A stretch of 64,000 nt of DNA from Rallus limicola (GCA_022605955.1 JAKCOZ010000009.1:1054001-1118000), one strand, 5' to 3'; positions 24,601 through 37,563 are shown, counted from the stretch's first letter. Notes: generated from the letters alone by a model not told the origin. Numbers and translations: made by a program.

Positions 24601-27138
24601 TGATGTACCTGCTGCTGAGGCTCCACTGCTCTTGCACTGGATCTAAAATTCCCTTTAAGGTGTCTGTGTGTTCTGCAGTCACTTCTCTGGATGCAGGGCA
24701 ACAGGACATAAGGCTCTACCATTTGGGAATGTTACAAAGGTTTTACACCATAAAACTAGGGAACTTGAAACAGCTAGTTGTTGAACTTAAATATTTTGTA
24801 CTTCTAGTACAATCCATAGAGATGTATTTAATCAATTAACACCACCAATCAAGTTAGATATGGCAATAAGCTACCATAATGGAGACAAGTGCAGAGTCAT
24901 AGCATCCCAGAGGAAAATTTGAGAAACTTAGTCCATTCCCATCTAGCTTTAAGTAAGGTGAGTGCAATCCTAATAATGACTTTATGTATTCTGCCTTAAT
25001 TTTAATACTTTATAGGCATTTTTGAACAGGAATGTCATAATCGTAGAAAAGACACTTCTTTTTCACAAGTTTTAATCCTCTTGCAGGAAGTGTCCTTTAC
25101 TGCAAGCTTAGTTTGGGAATTTTATTCCTGACTGTAATGAATTTCAGTGGATTCCACCTCTGCTCCTTTTTACAATTCACTTTCAACCAGTTTTCAGATG
25201 GAGGTATCTTCAGGTTCTAAGCTAATAACAAAAGGTGTACTCTTTTTCACTGACACCTCAGCATTCTTTAAAGTCTCTGTGATAATGTGAGGAAAACATT
25301 TAACTATAAAAAGGTTTCTGCTTGCATGATTATGGAAAAAAAAGGAGTGGATATCTCAAGTTCTCACTACCAGAGCACCATGATCTAGATGTAATTTAGT
25401 GTGAAATGTATTCTAACATTAATATCTAACTTCTATCTCCAGCTTCTCTAACAGGATGTTTTACAATGGATGTGGGTATCTTCACAAGGTTTACATCTGT
25501 TTTATCCTCTGAGCATGGAACAGATCTTTGTTTTAGATCTCAGCTTAGAATATCTTAGTGTTACGCATTGTAGTGCATTGCAGTAATTTAACTGAGGCAA
25601 AGCTGGCAGCAGCAATCCTTCAACTCAAATGCTCAGATTTATTTAGTCACCCATCCCTTATTGTTTGAGAATTACAAAAAAAATATAAATAAACACACAT
25701 TCGATGTAATACCTCACCACTACAGCTCTACTTCTCAGGAATAGAATTCTAATTTTAATTGAAATCATCTTATTACTGGCCACCCAACTGTACAAGCTAA
25801 TAAAATAGCTCAGTGTGTTATAAAGGGAATTGGGTTTATAAGAATTTCCTATGGCACACTCTTCTGTAACTTCCTAGTGAGCAACAAATGCAATGTGTTC
25901 ACACAAAAAACGGCCACACAGAGCTGAGTATGTGGAAGTGAGTGAATAATGACATGTCCACATCAGCAGCAGTAAGCAACTAGTATGGAACAACACACAC
26001 AGAATTAACTGAAGTTCAATTACGTACATTAAAATGCCTCCTAGGAACAATGGGGAGACAGTGACAATATTAGAAAAAGAAGGAAATGTTCCGTGTGTGG
26101 CTTTTGGAAAAGAAGAATTCTGTATAAATAATGAGAGAGGTGCATCTTGATCATCACATAATTGAGCTCTGCTGAGAGATTTTTCCTGGTAGGGTTTTGC
26201 CTTTGCTGAGCTACTGTTCTTTTAGAGGAAGGATTTTTCAGCTCACTTTGTTTGATCCAAACTGTCACCTTGAGTGAAAGACAATAAAATAACACAGCTC
26301 TTTTGAATAATACACAGCATAAAGTGGCATAGTTTTACCTACATATTCACAAGATAAATTGTTCATATGTAAGGATGTGTTTAAATGTTAGGAGTTTTGT
26401 GTTGTGACTGTGGGAAAGGAAAAACACAGCAGAGCAAGTATGAAAGGAGAACTAACAATCATTCACACATCTCAAGAAATAGCTTGACTCTGGTCAGTTT
26501 TTATCTGTCTCTAAGCAGTGAATTTTCCTCCAGATGACATGGCTGAAATGGTTTAACAGAAACTAGTCCCACCAAAAGAGATGAGTTTTCTCCCCTGAAA
26601 TTCTGATAGACATAAAGATCTGTTGTCACTCACCAGGTTTTGTACTTATCTGACACTTGAGACAATTAAATGCACTTAGTTTTTTGGTTTTTGTTTTGTT
26701 TTGGGTTTTTTTTGTTATGTTTTTTGTTTTAGTGGGGCAGCTGTGTTCCAGGTTAGTCATTTAAATTCGTTCAGTAAAAATTGAAATGAGTGCTAGAGCT
26801 AGCACAAGTAAGGTATCAGGAATACATTACATGCACGGTTTATGCTATGGGCACAAGAGGACTTACCATGTCTGTGAAGCTAAGAATTTTCTGCTGACCT
26901 AATTAAGTTCCTAACAACTTAATGAGTATACAGGCAGCTGCCATCAGTACAGAAAAACCTCATTACAATGCAGTTAAAATAATTATACAGGAAACCTTCC
27001 TGGAACCTACACAATTTGGTGTTTTGTTCATCCTTCTCTGGGTCCTTCTCTGGGTCTTCTCTTTGGTGTTAGGTTACCCCTCTCTGGGGCCTATGGCTGA
27101 TAGACCAGTCTTCAAGAAGATCAGAAAAGGGTGGTATA
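18633..27138. other. 8.5 kb AT-rich single-copy DNA
   Basis: Apart from short simple repeats, including (TG)n at 19003-19025, an A/C-rich tract at 19780-19845, TTTA-like repeats at 19950-19982 and a T/G-rich tract at 26680-26740, nothing is recognised. No repeat family and no exon I can support. All open frames are under 90 codons. Confidence 0.5.
19003..19025. repeat. (TG)n microsatellite
   Basis: About eleven TG units following a short TATATA lead-in. Confidence 0.92.
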
Positions 27139-27606
27139 AAAAGGACAGGGATCTCCTGGAGAGAGTCTAGAGGAAGCTATAGAGGGGATGAAGGCTCTGG
27201 AGCATCTCCCCTGTGAGGAAAGGCTGAGGGAGCTGGGGCTGTTCAGCCTGGAGAAGAGAAGACTAAGGGGGGACCTAATTAATGTTTATAATTATCTTAA
27301 GCATGGGATGCAGGGGGAAATGGCCAGCCCCTTTTCAGTGTCTGTGGGGACAGGACAAGGGGCAATGGCTGCAAGTTGGAGCACAGGGAGTTCCACACCA
27401 ACCTGGGGAAGAACTTTTCCCCAGTGAGGGTGAGGGAGCCCTGGGACAGGCTGCCCAGGGGGGTGTGGAGTCTCCTTCTCTGGAGAGATTCCAGCCCTGT
27501 CTGGACGCCTCCCTGTGTAATATGAGCTGGGAGCTGCTTTGGCAGGGGGTTGGACCTGATGAGCTCTGGAGGTCCTTTCCAACCCCTAGTATTCTATTAT
27601 TCTATG
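27139..27606 (+). mobile_element. CR1 LINE, sense, ORF2 C-terminus and 3' end, young subfamily
   Basis: Sense CR1 with the end of ORF2 and the complete 3' UTR. The first ~45 bases still read as the coding motif 'KDRDLLERV' with a stop soon after. The frame at 27188 gives [20 protein letters not shown] and then [12 protein letters not shown], the conserved C-terminal tail of CR1 ORF2 protein. The 3' end is typical (GGGTTGGACCTGATGAGCTC, GTCCTTTCCAACCCCTAGTA, then two ATTCTAT repeats). It is nearly identical to the antisense copy at 6008-6352, with exact shared stretches of more than 60 bases. It lacks endonuclease and reverse transcriptase, so it is immobile. Confidence 0.96.
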
Positions 27607-30600
27607 ACAACAGGCCTTTGCTCTCCTGAGGGCTTTATTATGAGGTTTAGAAACTCTGTGGGTCTGCTGTCCTTTTTTGTGGATCTAAACAAAAGGAGCA
27701 GAATAGGCCCTGTGATGGTGGTTGGACTCAGCCCCAATCCATTGTGCCAGGGCTGGTCAACAACCCAGCTTCAGTCCATTAGAGACATCCTCTAACTCAG
27801 GCAGCCTGGGTAAGCAGGTGCTCCAGTGCCTGACAGGTCAAAAACTGAACGATAATCTTCTCAATTTCACTTCACATGACTGATACCTTTTTAGTTATCT
27901 CTTTGGAAAAATAATTCCTCAGCTTGAACTAAATTAGAATGGGCAGCATTATGGCTAGGCTCTCACTCTTAGTTACTGCTTTCTAGCTTCTCCAGTGCAG
28001 TAGCAATATAGAATCTTTCTAGTAATACAAGTTCTCCCAGCTCAATTCTGTGCACTACTCAATACAATCTGAGGCTCTATCATTGTGCAAACAGGATACA
28101 TAACTTAATCTAGACTGAATTTATTTATAGCTAGGATGAATCAGTTTGCTACCTCATGTAAAGGATTATTGGCAGAAGTGGTGATTTCTGACATTTCTTG
28201 CAAATTAAGTCAGCATGCACATTTCCTAAATGACATTCAGGTCTTTCTGCTATAATACAGAGAGCTTGTTCATATACAGCCCAAGAAAGGAAGAAGATAA
28301 ATGCTGTTCATCAGACAGAAAGTGATCCAAAAATGCTTTGAAGTTAGTGTAATATGTTATCTTAAATTTTCCTGGGTTTAACTCATGCTCTGTGCAGGTG
28401 GATGACATATTTTACATACATGTGTCTGCCTGTGTGTCTCTGTGTGCACATGCACTGATGTCTGTTTATACCAGGAATTTTCCATTATGCAAACCAGATG
28501 TACAAAGTTCATTTTTGCATGTTTACAAGAATTCTACAAAATAAAATTCTGCTATAGCAGCAGGAGCTCTTTTAAATACACATTCTAAAAGGCATGCACG
28601 GTTAATTTTAGGAAGAAACATTAAACCTCCTTATGGAAACAGAATTAGTAATTAGTAGGAAATAGTGAAGACTGGGATTCTTTGTTTCTTTCTATTCGAA
28701 GTCCATTAACAGCTTAAGCTTGTTTTCTAAATTCAAAGTAATGAAAATAGTTCAGTAAGAAATGAAGTTTGAATACTTTAAAGTAGAATCACATCTGTTT
28801 TCTACAAATCTTAATGAATAGACCTAACTCCAAAAAAAAAAAAAAAAAAGAAGGAAGAAAACGTGCTGCATTCTGTCTTCCCTAATTAATGTAAATACAG
28901 AGGATAATGTTCTTGTGTTTTTATACAGGAACTTAGGTGAGCAATCATTATGGATGACTCAGGGCCTCACTGACTGCAGATGTGAAGAGTATTATGCAAC
29001 CAGCTGTACTGCACAGAACTGGCTTTAAGGAAGTCCTCCATGTTTATGTCACTGATTCCTGTATTATGAATTCCAGAATAAATCCCAAACTCCACTCCTG
29101 AAGAGCGTTAACAAGGAGACAGGAATAGTTCTGCCACTAAAGATTAACCAGGTTAATCATTAAATATTCCAGAAGTTCTACAGGTCAAGTAAAGCCCTTG
29201 GCTACAGTCATGTACAAATCTCCTGTGACTTCCCAGTTTGTAGCTCACAGCATCAGTAAATATCATGATACAAAAAGAACAAACTGCAGTTTTCTTTTTC
29301 TAGATATGATGACTTCAAAACAATTTTAAGAATGAAAACACTAAAGATATGATTCAGTGTTGACTTGGGATGGTCTTTTTGACCATTTTGTATTTATTTG
29401 ATGTCATATCTGGAGTTCCCTTAAGGTCACTTTTACCTGCAGCATATCTTTTTTTTTCACCTTCTCAGTTCACACTTGGGGAAGAAGAAGAAGACTGATC
29501 TAGGAGAAGTAAGGACCTTCATCTTTTAAGTAGTCTTTTTTCCAAGATTCCTCAGAAAGTATGATGTCTCCTATTGCTCCTTAGCCTGTACTAAAAGAAT
29601 AAATACTTTCAAATCTTTTAAGACAAATGCTTATGCTTGTCTTTATCTTTTCTGCTGGCTCAGACTACATGAACCAGGACACAGTATCTGTCTCCATCTT
29701 CTCCCTTATCTCTTGGTGTAGGGAAAGCAGGGGGAAGAAATCCTCCATTCCTATTTTATTCTGTTCCTGCAGTGGAAGAATCTGTCACAAGTCAGTTGAG
29801 GTTCCTTTTCAAACCAGATCCAAGTACATAAAAGACAGGAGAAGCCCATGGTCAAATTTAGGCTGAATTTATGCAACTAACTCCAGGGACAGGTAATCCA
29901 AAGCATGGTACAGCAGCTGGTTTCCTGATCAGCCAACATGAAGCAAAGCCATAGACAGCTCATGTCTGCCTGTACCCACCCAAACAGGTCTTAATTCTCT
30001 TATTTTTGTTTAGAAAATGTGTGCCTGGTTCCTAGAAAAATATATGTTAATTAGTGGTACAAGGAGAGAAAAAGAATCAGAGCAATTGTTTTTTCCTCAG
30101 GTGTTTCAGTCATACAAAGGCAACCCTGACTATTTTCATAGTACTCATTAGTATCTTTTGAGGCACATGAATGTCTATATTCAGACTTATATTGTGCCCT
30201 CTCAAATCTTCTACACCTACCATCTAAACCTCTACATGTAAGATTTTATTAGAGGATTTTTCACATGTAGGCTGGAAGCCTCATATAATATCAAATCCCT
30301 TGTGGAAGAAACTTAATATTGTAGAGGGAACTAGTAGGACTCTGACACCCAAATTCAGAAAAGTAAAAGAATAGGAACAAGAGCATCATGAAACATAAAG
30401 GATTACGTTTTAGAGGATTTTTCTTTCATTATTTACCTTCTTTGCCTTGAGGCTTCACAAAGAATTATTCCTACATGGCCATTGAAGGAAATTCCAGAAG
30501 ATAAGTAGAAGTCTAGGAAATAAAAAGCAATAGGAAATGTGAGTGCAAGAGAGGAATCTTAAAAGTTCCAGGAATTTATGTGCTTTTTCTCACCATCCAT

Positions 30601-31119
30601 TTAATGGAATTCCTGTTTTGTTTAAGAAACATTGTAATTATACTTCTCAGAAAATATTTGGAATTTTTGCAGCGTTATTTAGAAAGGTGTAGGGAATAAT
30701 TCTTTCTTAACAGATGCATGATTATATAACAAGTGTGCAATATTATATTTTATGCAATATTTTATATTTATTTTATAAATAAATCGGTACCTGAAGCTTC
30801 TGGAGGAGGCTTCTTCAGGACTAGAACCTCCTTAATGTGTTCTCATCAGAAACCTCTATCGATGTTCATAATTAAATTAGTTACTGAAATAACAGACCAC
30901 TTATGTAATAAGATATCCCTCCAAATTAATGAGAACTGCTTCCTTGTGAAGACTCAACCTGCAATGGCTGTCACAGGCAAAATGAAACGCTGTGAAATGA
31001 CACATGCACAAGTCTCTACCTATATATGTATATTTTACTCCTAATCCACTAGTAGAGAAGAATGGGACCTGGAAGAGGTCTGAAGCTGGTATTAGCTATG
31101 AAAGAACAAGGTGCAGAAT
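27607..31119. other. AT-rich single-copy DNA
   Basis: A long A run at 28832-28849 and scattered homopolymers. No repeat family or coding exon recognised. Confidence 0.5.
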
Positions 31120-31613
31120 GTGTGCAAAAACATTGTTGGGCCCCTTACTGCACGAAGGACATTGAGGTGCTGGGAGCATGTCCAGAGAAGGGCAACGAAA
31201 AAGGTTTGTTCTGATGATGAGTGGCTGAGGAAACTGGGGTGGTTTAGCCAGGAGGAGGCTGAGGAGACACCTGATCACTGTCTACAACTGCCTGAACGGG
31301 AGGTTGCAGTGAGAGAGGGGGTGGGTTTCTTCACCCGAGTAGCAGGCAGTAGGATGAGAGGAAATGGTCTTAAGTTGCAGCAGGGGAGATTTAGATTGGA
31401 TTTTAAGAAAAAATTCTTCACTGAAAAAGTGGTCAGGCATTGGATCAGGCTGCCCAGGGAAGTGGTGGAGTCACCACCCCTGGAGGTGTCCAGTAAACAT
31501 CTAGACATGGCACTTCAGGACATGGTGTTAGCAGACAGGGTGGCATTGGACTGATGGTTGGACTTGAGGATCTCTGAGGTCTTTTCAACCTTAAAGATTC
31601 TATGATTCTGTGC
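31120..31613 (+). mobile_element. CR1 LINE, sense, ORF2 C-terminus and 3' end
   Basis: Sense CR1. The start decodes poorly (GGAGCATGTCCAGAGAAGGG). It is followed by GTGGCTGAGGAAACTGGGGT and GGTTTAGCCAGGAGGAGGCT, equivalent to '[12 protein letters not shown]', then GGGCTTCTTC-like 3' UTR, CAGGCTGCCCAGGGAAGTGG, GTCACCACCCCTGGAGGTGT and the terminal GATTCTATGATTCTGTG. A 147-codon frame (31111-31554 +) runs along it and is just repeat translation: its N-terminal half follows the CR1 protein frame and the rest is UTR. The subfamily differs from the 27 kb copy. Confidence 0.93.
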
Positions 31614-31865
31614 AAATGGCACCAAACAGACCCAAGAGTGAAAAGGAAGTTGCAACACCAACACCCTATGTATTCCACAAAGGACTCAAGATACTGATGA
31701 CTTGATAGTACCCCATGTTCCCTTCACTGCACTAAGCCATCACCTCTGGAACCTGATGAGGCAGCTGACAGGTAAGCATAAAATGAGAGGAATTAGCAGA
31801 TACTAGACGTGTGGGTGTAGAGTTTGACCTGAATATAACTTGAACCATTGATGGTTAGCATCATT

Positions 31866-32140
31866 ATAGCTGGTTGTTTTGTCTGGCATAGAGTTAATTC
31901 TCTTCACCATAGTGCTTGCAGGGCTGTGTTCTGGGTTTGCCTTGGAAACAGTGCTGGTAACACACTGATGTTTTCATTCCTGCCCAGCAGTGCTCACAGA
32001 GCCAAGGGCTGTTCTGCTCCTCACCCCACTCCACCAGTGATGGGCTGGAGGGGCACAAGGGGTTGGAGGGGATGCCGCTAGGACAGCTGACTCCAACAAC
32101 CAAAGGCACATTCTGGACCATATGATGTGTGCCCAAAAGT
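31866..32140 (+). mobile_element. Avian ERV LTR (family A), sense, U3 part only
   Basis: Same LTR family as 5412-5917, opposite strand. It begins near AGCTGGTTGTTTTGTCTGGC and continues with ATAGAGTTAATTCTCTTCAC, GGGCTGTGTTCTGGGTTTGC, GGTAACACACTGATGTTTTC, GCAGTGCTCACAGAGCCAAG and CACCCCACTCCACCAGTGAT, fading after GACCATATGATG just before the position of the TATA box. Only U3 is left; promoter, R, U5 and internal region are absent. It begins ~250 bp after the CR1 tail at 31120-31613. Confidence 0.82.
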
Positions 32141-33061
32141 AAATACTTAGACATTAGATTTTTAATTGTTTTGTCCCTCCTTCATGATGTGGCTCTCACT
32201 TTTGGTAGAGTCTAGCCTGGAATGAAACAATTCATATTCTCCAAGGCAGAATGTGTATGCTTCGCTGCATGCCTGTTCCCCACCATCACCAAGAGAAACT
32301 AGTGCTGACACTCCATACCACATGGGAACCCAATTTTTCAGCACACTTACACCATGGCAGTCAGAAGCAATTGCAGCTTTCAGGACATTGGCATCATCAA
32401 CGGCCTCTCAGCACAAAGACTTCTTAGAGAGCAGCCAATTATTTTCCTTCTAAAAACCAGCTGGGAGTAAAATCCACCACTCTCCCCATCACCTGAGACA
32501 GCTGACAGGGATGGTGTTTTGAAGTAAAGTAGCAGATGTTTGGAAAAGAAGCCTGTATTTTTCCCCTCCCATAACTCTACTGGTACCAGATAAAAGTCTT
32601 TGTCTGATTTTGGATGTGGCCTAAAACGCAGTCTGTAGAAGTGAACTTGGATTAAGGGATCAGTATGCATAGCCCTGAAGTTCAAAGGATTCTGATTTCT
32701 TTCTTTAGGATACAGCCAATGTTTGATTAAAAAAGTCATCAAACAAAACAAACACTAAGTGGCCAGTCAGCAAGTTCTCCTTACTGCCAGGAAGATGTGG
32801 GAAATTTCCATGCCTTCTTTATCATTAAAACTGATTATATAGCCAGGTGGGAACCTGGTCATTTGGCCTCCAAGACCATGGACTTGTTTCCCACGTATCC
32901 CCTTGCCTACTCTGAATCAATATAGCAGAATCGGTTGGGTTTTGGTATTTTTTTTCCCCGCCCTATTTTTTTAATATCCATTTGCTTTACTGATTAAAGA
33001 CTAATTGGGAAAGGCAGAGTAGTGAAGTGAGCCAGCCATTTCTGAATCCCCATCGCTCCAG

Positions 33062-33084
33062 ACTCCTTTTAAAATGAAAGGAGT
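33062..33084. repeat. Short perfect inverted repeat
   Basis: ACTCCTTT (33062-33069) and AAAGGAGT (33077-33084) with a 7-base spacer. It overlaps the left edge of the CTCF-like motif. No terminator or RNA function is inferred in a vertebrate context. Confidence 0.65.
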
Positions 33085-33098
33085 GCCCCCTAGCAGTG
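33083..33098 (-). promoter_or_regulatory. Candidate CTCF-binding motif
   Basis: The minus strand reads CACTGCTAGGGGGCAC. Against the well-known CTCF core CCASYAGRKGGCR it matches 11 of 13 positions, including the whole AGGGGGC half; the two mismatches are at the less critical 5' side. A motif match alone predicts occupancy poorly. It lies in otherwise single-copy DNA. Confidence 0.3.
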
Positions 33099-34757
33099 TT
33101 TGCTGTCCTAGTTCGAGGAGTACTTGTAGGAGCTGTCCTCCTTCTCTCCGGCCCTTGGCTAGCACTAATCCTTTCCACAGAATGACCGAGAAGGCTGACA
33201 GCTAATCAATTATTTACTTTGTCCTTAACTTGTTATGCTCGGAGGAATTTAGCATGTCAATCAGTGAAAAATGATGCACTAACAGCTTTCATTTACCCAT
33301 TTGTCTTAAACTCAACAGACTCCAAACCTACATCCCATGCAGTGTCACTTTGAAAGCCCTGATTCCATATCCTGAGGGTTTTATGAAATGTCCATGCAAG
33401 AACAGGGAAGTTTGTAAGGTAAGGTATACACAAGCAGCTCCACCAGAGTCAAATGAACGGTGCAGAATACAGAACTATAATGAAATGAAATAAAATCAAT
33501 ACTAAATATTGAATTGTGGGAATCCGAATATTTTGCTTTTATCTGACGTGTTTCCTTTATGGTTATGAAAATGGATTAAAGCAATTAACACAGTCCTGTA
33601 ATCTATAAACAGCAAACGTGGATTGCAGATTAGCAGGCTGACCCCCTTGCTCCTTTCAGGATCTCTTTTACCCCATGCCATCCAGATTCAGGCCATGCTC
33701 TAAGGAGTATTGTTAAAAAATACAGAGGACTTTTCTGAAAGCACACTTAACATCTGCATTTTCTGTCAGCTTACAGACACCTTTCAGTTTTCAGCCCTTT
33801 AAGGTGTTAGGCATGTACTTAATTGAAACATAAACCAGATGAGGTGAATATATGTGCTGAAAACTGGGCGTGCCACAAGCCCAGCCTGACAATACACTCA
33901 CCTACAGTATCTATCAGTTATAGAAAGCATTGAAATATATTAGTGAGAAAGTTAATGAGCTATGTGTGGGTTTTCTCACAAAAAAAGTCCAGTAATAATC
34001 ACAAAATTTAATAATACATGGGTTATCTTGGCACAATTAAGAACTCTATGGGGTTTTGTTGTATATGTTTCTAAAACCTTTATAGCTCCTTCTTGGTGAA
34101 ACCCACTTTGTTATTGTTTCAGGTGTGCATATGCTCACTTCAACTCTTTAAGTTAATTAACTTGAAATGCAGCAGGCGTATCTATTTGAAAAGCTATCTG
34201 CATACAGATGGATTTTGCACAGTTCTCTGTGGTGCAGTATAATTGTTCAAGTGATGTAGGGGCAAACGTGGCTTTAAATTCATCTATTACTGAGTTTCTT
34301 CAGAGCTGGAGAGACTCAAAAGGCATTTTAAGTTTTCAGCAGCTTTTCTTGACTGCTCTTACAAGCCACTCCATTACCTAGACTCTTCACAGATGATTAT
34401 ATGGTATCCTTGTTCTTGACCATCCTACATTCAGACCCCTCACCATCATTCACTGCGGCTGCTCAAAACACCTGGAAGATCACAGGATGATTGGGATGAC
34501 TCACTAGCTAGAACAAAAGATTTTATCCCCTTTTACCTTGCCTTAGGCGTTGCTATAAAGGGGTCATGGTGGGAGGTAAGGATCTGAAATACCAAATTTA
34601 ATGAGAAAGCCTTTCCTGTTGAGAGTTACTTTCAACATTTTTGAAATCTCACTCATACTTAGTGTCCAGCCAGTCTTGGAGGAAGAAATGATTATGACCA
34701 GCTCAAAAGCTTAATTGTGCTGAAACACTTTGGTGCTTTGGAAAAATAAAATGACTA

Positions 34758-34804
34758 TATATTACATACTAGAAGTATGTAGTATATTACATACTAGAAG
34801 TATT
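34758..34804. repeat. 25-bp tandem duplication with a nested inverted repeat
   Basis: TATATTACATACTAGAAGTA is repeated at a 25-base period (starting at 34758 and 34783). The first copy includes TACATACT-AGA-AGTATGTA (34763-34781), a perfect inverted repeat with 8-base arms. The second copy has a T for G and breaks the palindrome. Confidence 0.85.
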
Positions 34805-36207
34805 CAGATTTGAGAAACAGCCATCGATAACGTTTATGCCTTTATGCCTGAAAAATAGAAAAAGAGTTTATACTGCAATGCAGTATAGTACAACCATTTA
34901 TCAATTAAATTTCATTGCCTTACTATCTGTAGAGTGGTTTGTTTTCACATATTACTGCAAAATAAACAGTCAAAAAACCAATTAAATAAATAAATACCAA
35001 CAGAGCCTTTGAGAGGGATGGAACTGGAAGAGAAATTCAGTTAAAACTTTAAAGAAATGTGATTTTTTTTTTCCTCTGCTCAATAATACTACTTGCATTT
35101 CTGTGTGGAATTTTCAGTGATATAATTATTGCTGGTTTTAGGAAAAAGCAGGTAGGACAGTTTGATGCTGACCTCATTCGTGTCACTGTAAAGGATGCTA
35201 CACTAGTGACATCAAGCAATGTCAATGATTAATAAGAAGATATAATAATCAGCAAAATTTTGAAACGAGGAAAAATCAAAATGATATCAACAAGCATGGG
35301 AAATAACAGATGTATTCAACCTTGAGACCACAGAGCTTCTTCAGCTAAGTGGTAATGGGGAAAATGGCAAAATATGGCCTAAACTGAGCAAGTTAGACAC
35401 TGGTGTACCTTGTGCTAGAATAATTTCATACATATGATGATCAGAGCTGCTATGGAATAGAGATTCTAAACTGAACCACAGCACATTATGTGCTCCAAAA
35501 AATAAGCATAGTTACTGTCCCCTCTGCTAATGTGCTTCCTTAAATATTGAAAGAAGATGAAGCACAGAAAGATGAAACTGGGTGAAAGAGCTTTCCAAAA
35601 TCTTTATGATAGGTCACTAAAGTTTCATGCTTCTAGAAGCTTAGTCCTCAGCTGAGGGAGACAAATCTTCCTTCCTGGTCCTGAGGTCAATGACACTGGA
35701 GGCCCATCCAACACCAAGATCTTCTGCATGAATTGTTGCTGCAAGTCATGATCTGAAGACCTTCTGCTCTTCTTTGAACTGCTGAAGCATAGAACGTGAA
35801 ATGGTAGCAGAAGAATGACTTACTTTCAGACAGCTTGCCCTCACCTGTCATACTGGAAAGAACAGATATGGTGATCCCATGAACGCTTGGGGGGCTTCTG
35901 CTGGTTTAGGTTGGTTTCTACATCCCTCAGCCTGTTCAGGACCGAGCAGCTGGAAGTCAGATAAAGCAATTGCCCTGGGATTCTCAAGAATAAATTCTGG
36001 TCCTGCCTGAAGCGAAGGGCACCACTGCAGGCTTTGACTGGTTTGAGGGCTCTACAATGAGAATTGCTTCATCAGACACGAGAAACACCAGTTGCCTGCT
36101 AGTTCAGCATCAGATAGTGACCCAGGCAAGACGTGAGGATGAGGAGGGTCTGTGTTCCACATCATAGCACCAACAACCCTTACACATAGCAGTTTTCCGG
36201 GGCTATG

Positions 36208-36235
36208 CATGTGTGTGTGTGTGTGTGTGTGTGTT
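36208..36235. repeat. (TG)n microsatellite
   Basis: About 13 GT units from ATGCATG into TTAAGGTG, followed by a broken GTGTTTGTGTGTGTA tail. Confidence 0.93.
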
Positions 36236-36768
36236 AAGGTGTGTTTGTGTGTGTACACATACCTACCATTATATAACACCCAGCATTGTTCTAGACGTTG
36301 GTGATTGTGTAAACCTCCGTTCTTCTCGGTTACCATAGCAACAGGGCACTGTGCTGGGATATGAATAGTCTTCCCTTGATATGATTTTGATCAGCTCTTT
36401 CTGTTGCAAATTAATACTAAATTGGAAGTCAATAATAAATGAAAATACCTTCCTAAGCAGCAACTGAGGACGTTAACAGGATGAACAGCAGGAAGTATTA
36501 AGCAATTTAGCAGTCAGCCACTTCCCCTAGAAAACAGGACAATACCACAGAAAGCTACTGATTCTTATGAAAGTTCACTGGGAAAAAAAATAATTCCAAG
36601 AGCATTTCAGTGCAGAACTGGTCATTTAAACTGCATGCAGAACGATAAGCTACAGTCTTCTCTTCTGCATCTTAATGTCCTCAATCTTAGATTTTCATTA
36701 GACATTGCTTAACTCATCCTTTGACTAAAGGACCTGGTGACCAGAGGTGAGGCTTTGATGTAAATCCC

Positions 36769-36770
<2 letters not shown>

Positions 36771-36799
<29 letters not shown>
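36771..36799. repeat. (AC)n microsatellite
   Basis: About 14 AC units after ATCCCCT. The repeat inverts into a run of CV codons on the minus strand, which is why a minus-strand frame exists there. Confidence 0.95.
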
Positions 36800-36802
<3 letters not shown>

Positions 36803-37512
36803 ATCAGATGTAGGTAAAACTAAACTTACAAGCTGCTTTGTGGAAAAAAAAAAACTCCAACAACGTACAGGGGAAAGAGAAAGGTCAGTTACAATGAAAA
36901 CAATGGACGAGTTACATAAAAAATCTGTGCTTGCTGTCATCAGCTGCCTGTTTCCTTATAATTGCTTAAGAAATAGTGAATTGCAGTTAAAGTGCAAAAC
37001 AACATGAAAGAAACTCAGATGTTCAATTTAATCTTGCAGAAAAATGCTTGCATGACTTTGGAGCCAGCATGCCTAAGAACTGAAATAGGAGCCAGTGGAA
37101 TTTATGCAAGCAGCTTGTACAGTCATTTTTGGAAACTGAAGGTGGCTTGTCATGCAAGATTTACATCTAAATAGCCAAGAAATAAACAACCCCACGGAAC
37201 CAAGAGTTTCCCATTATGACAGGGTTTCCCTAAACTTATATTCTTTTCCTGTTGGAAATTCTGACTGCACAGGGTGCAGAGATGTTGATATACATGCTGC
37301 TGTTCTGAATACAGAACTCCTGATGGGTACACGCACATTCAAAACAACACATGCCTACTCACAGGTCTTTTTCTTAGCATGGATACCTGGTGGTCTCAAC
37401 TTAGCCATGCATTTCAGGGACATGAGTGGTTGTGTATGTTACTTAGCTAATTATGAATGATCTCTTTGTAAAAGCAAGTAACAGAATTACGACTTTTTAA
37501 TTTTCCTTTTGA

Positions 37513-37562
<50 letters not shown>

Positions 37563-37563
37563 A
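37513..37563. repeat. (ATCT)n microsatellite
   Basis: About twelve and a half uninterrupted ATCT/TCTA units. A clean tetranucleotide of this length is a good candidate polymorphic marker. Confidence 0.97.

Noticed and set aside
24886..24950. GCAGAGTCATAGCATCCCAG looked like an antisense CR1 3' end.
   Set aside because: The following bases do not carry the expected GGTTGGAAGGGA region, so the match is too short and diverged to support.
31111..31554. 147-codon open frame.
   Set aside because: It is translation through a CR1 ORF2 end and its 3' UTR.
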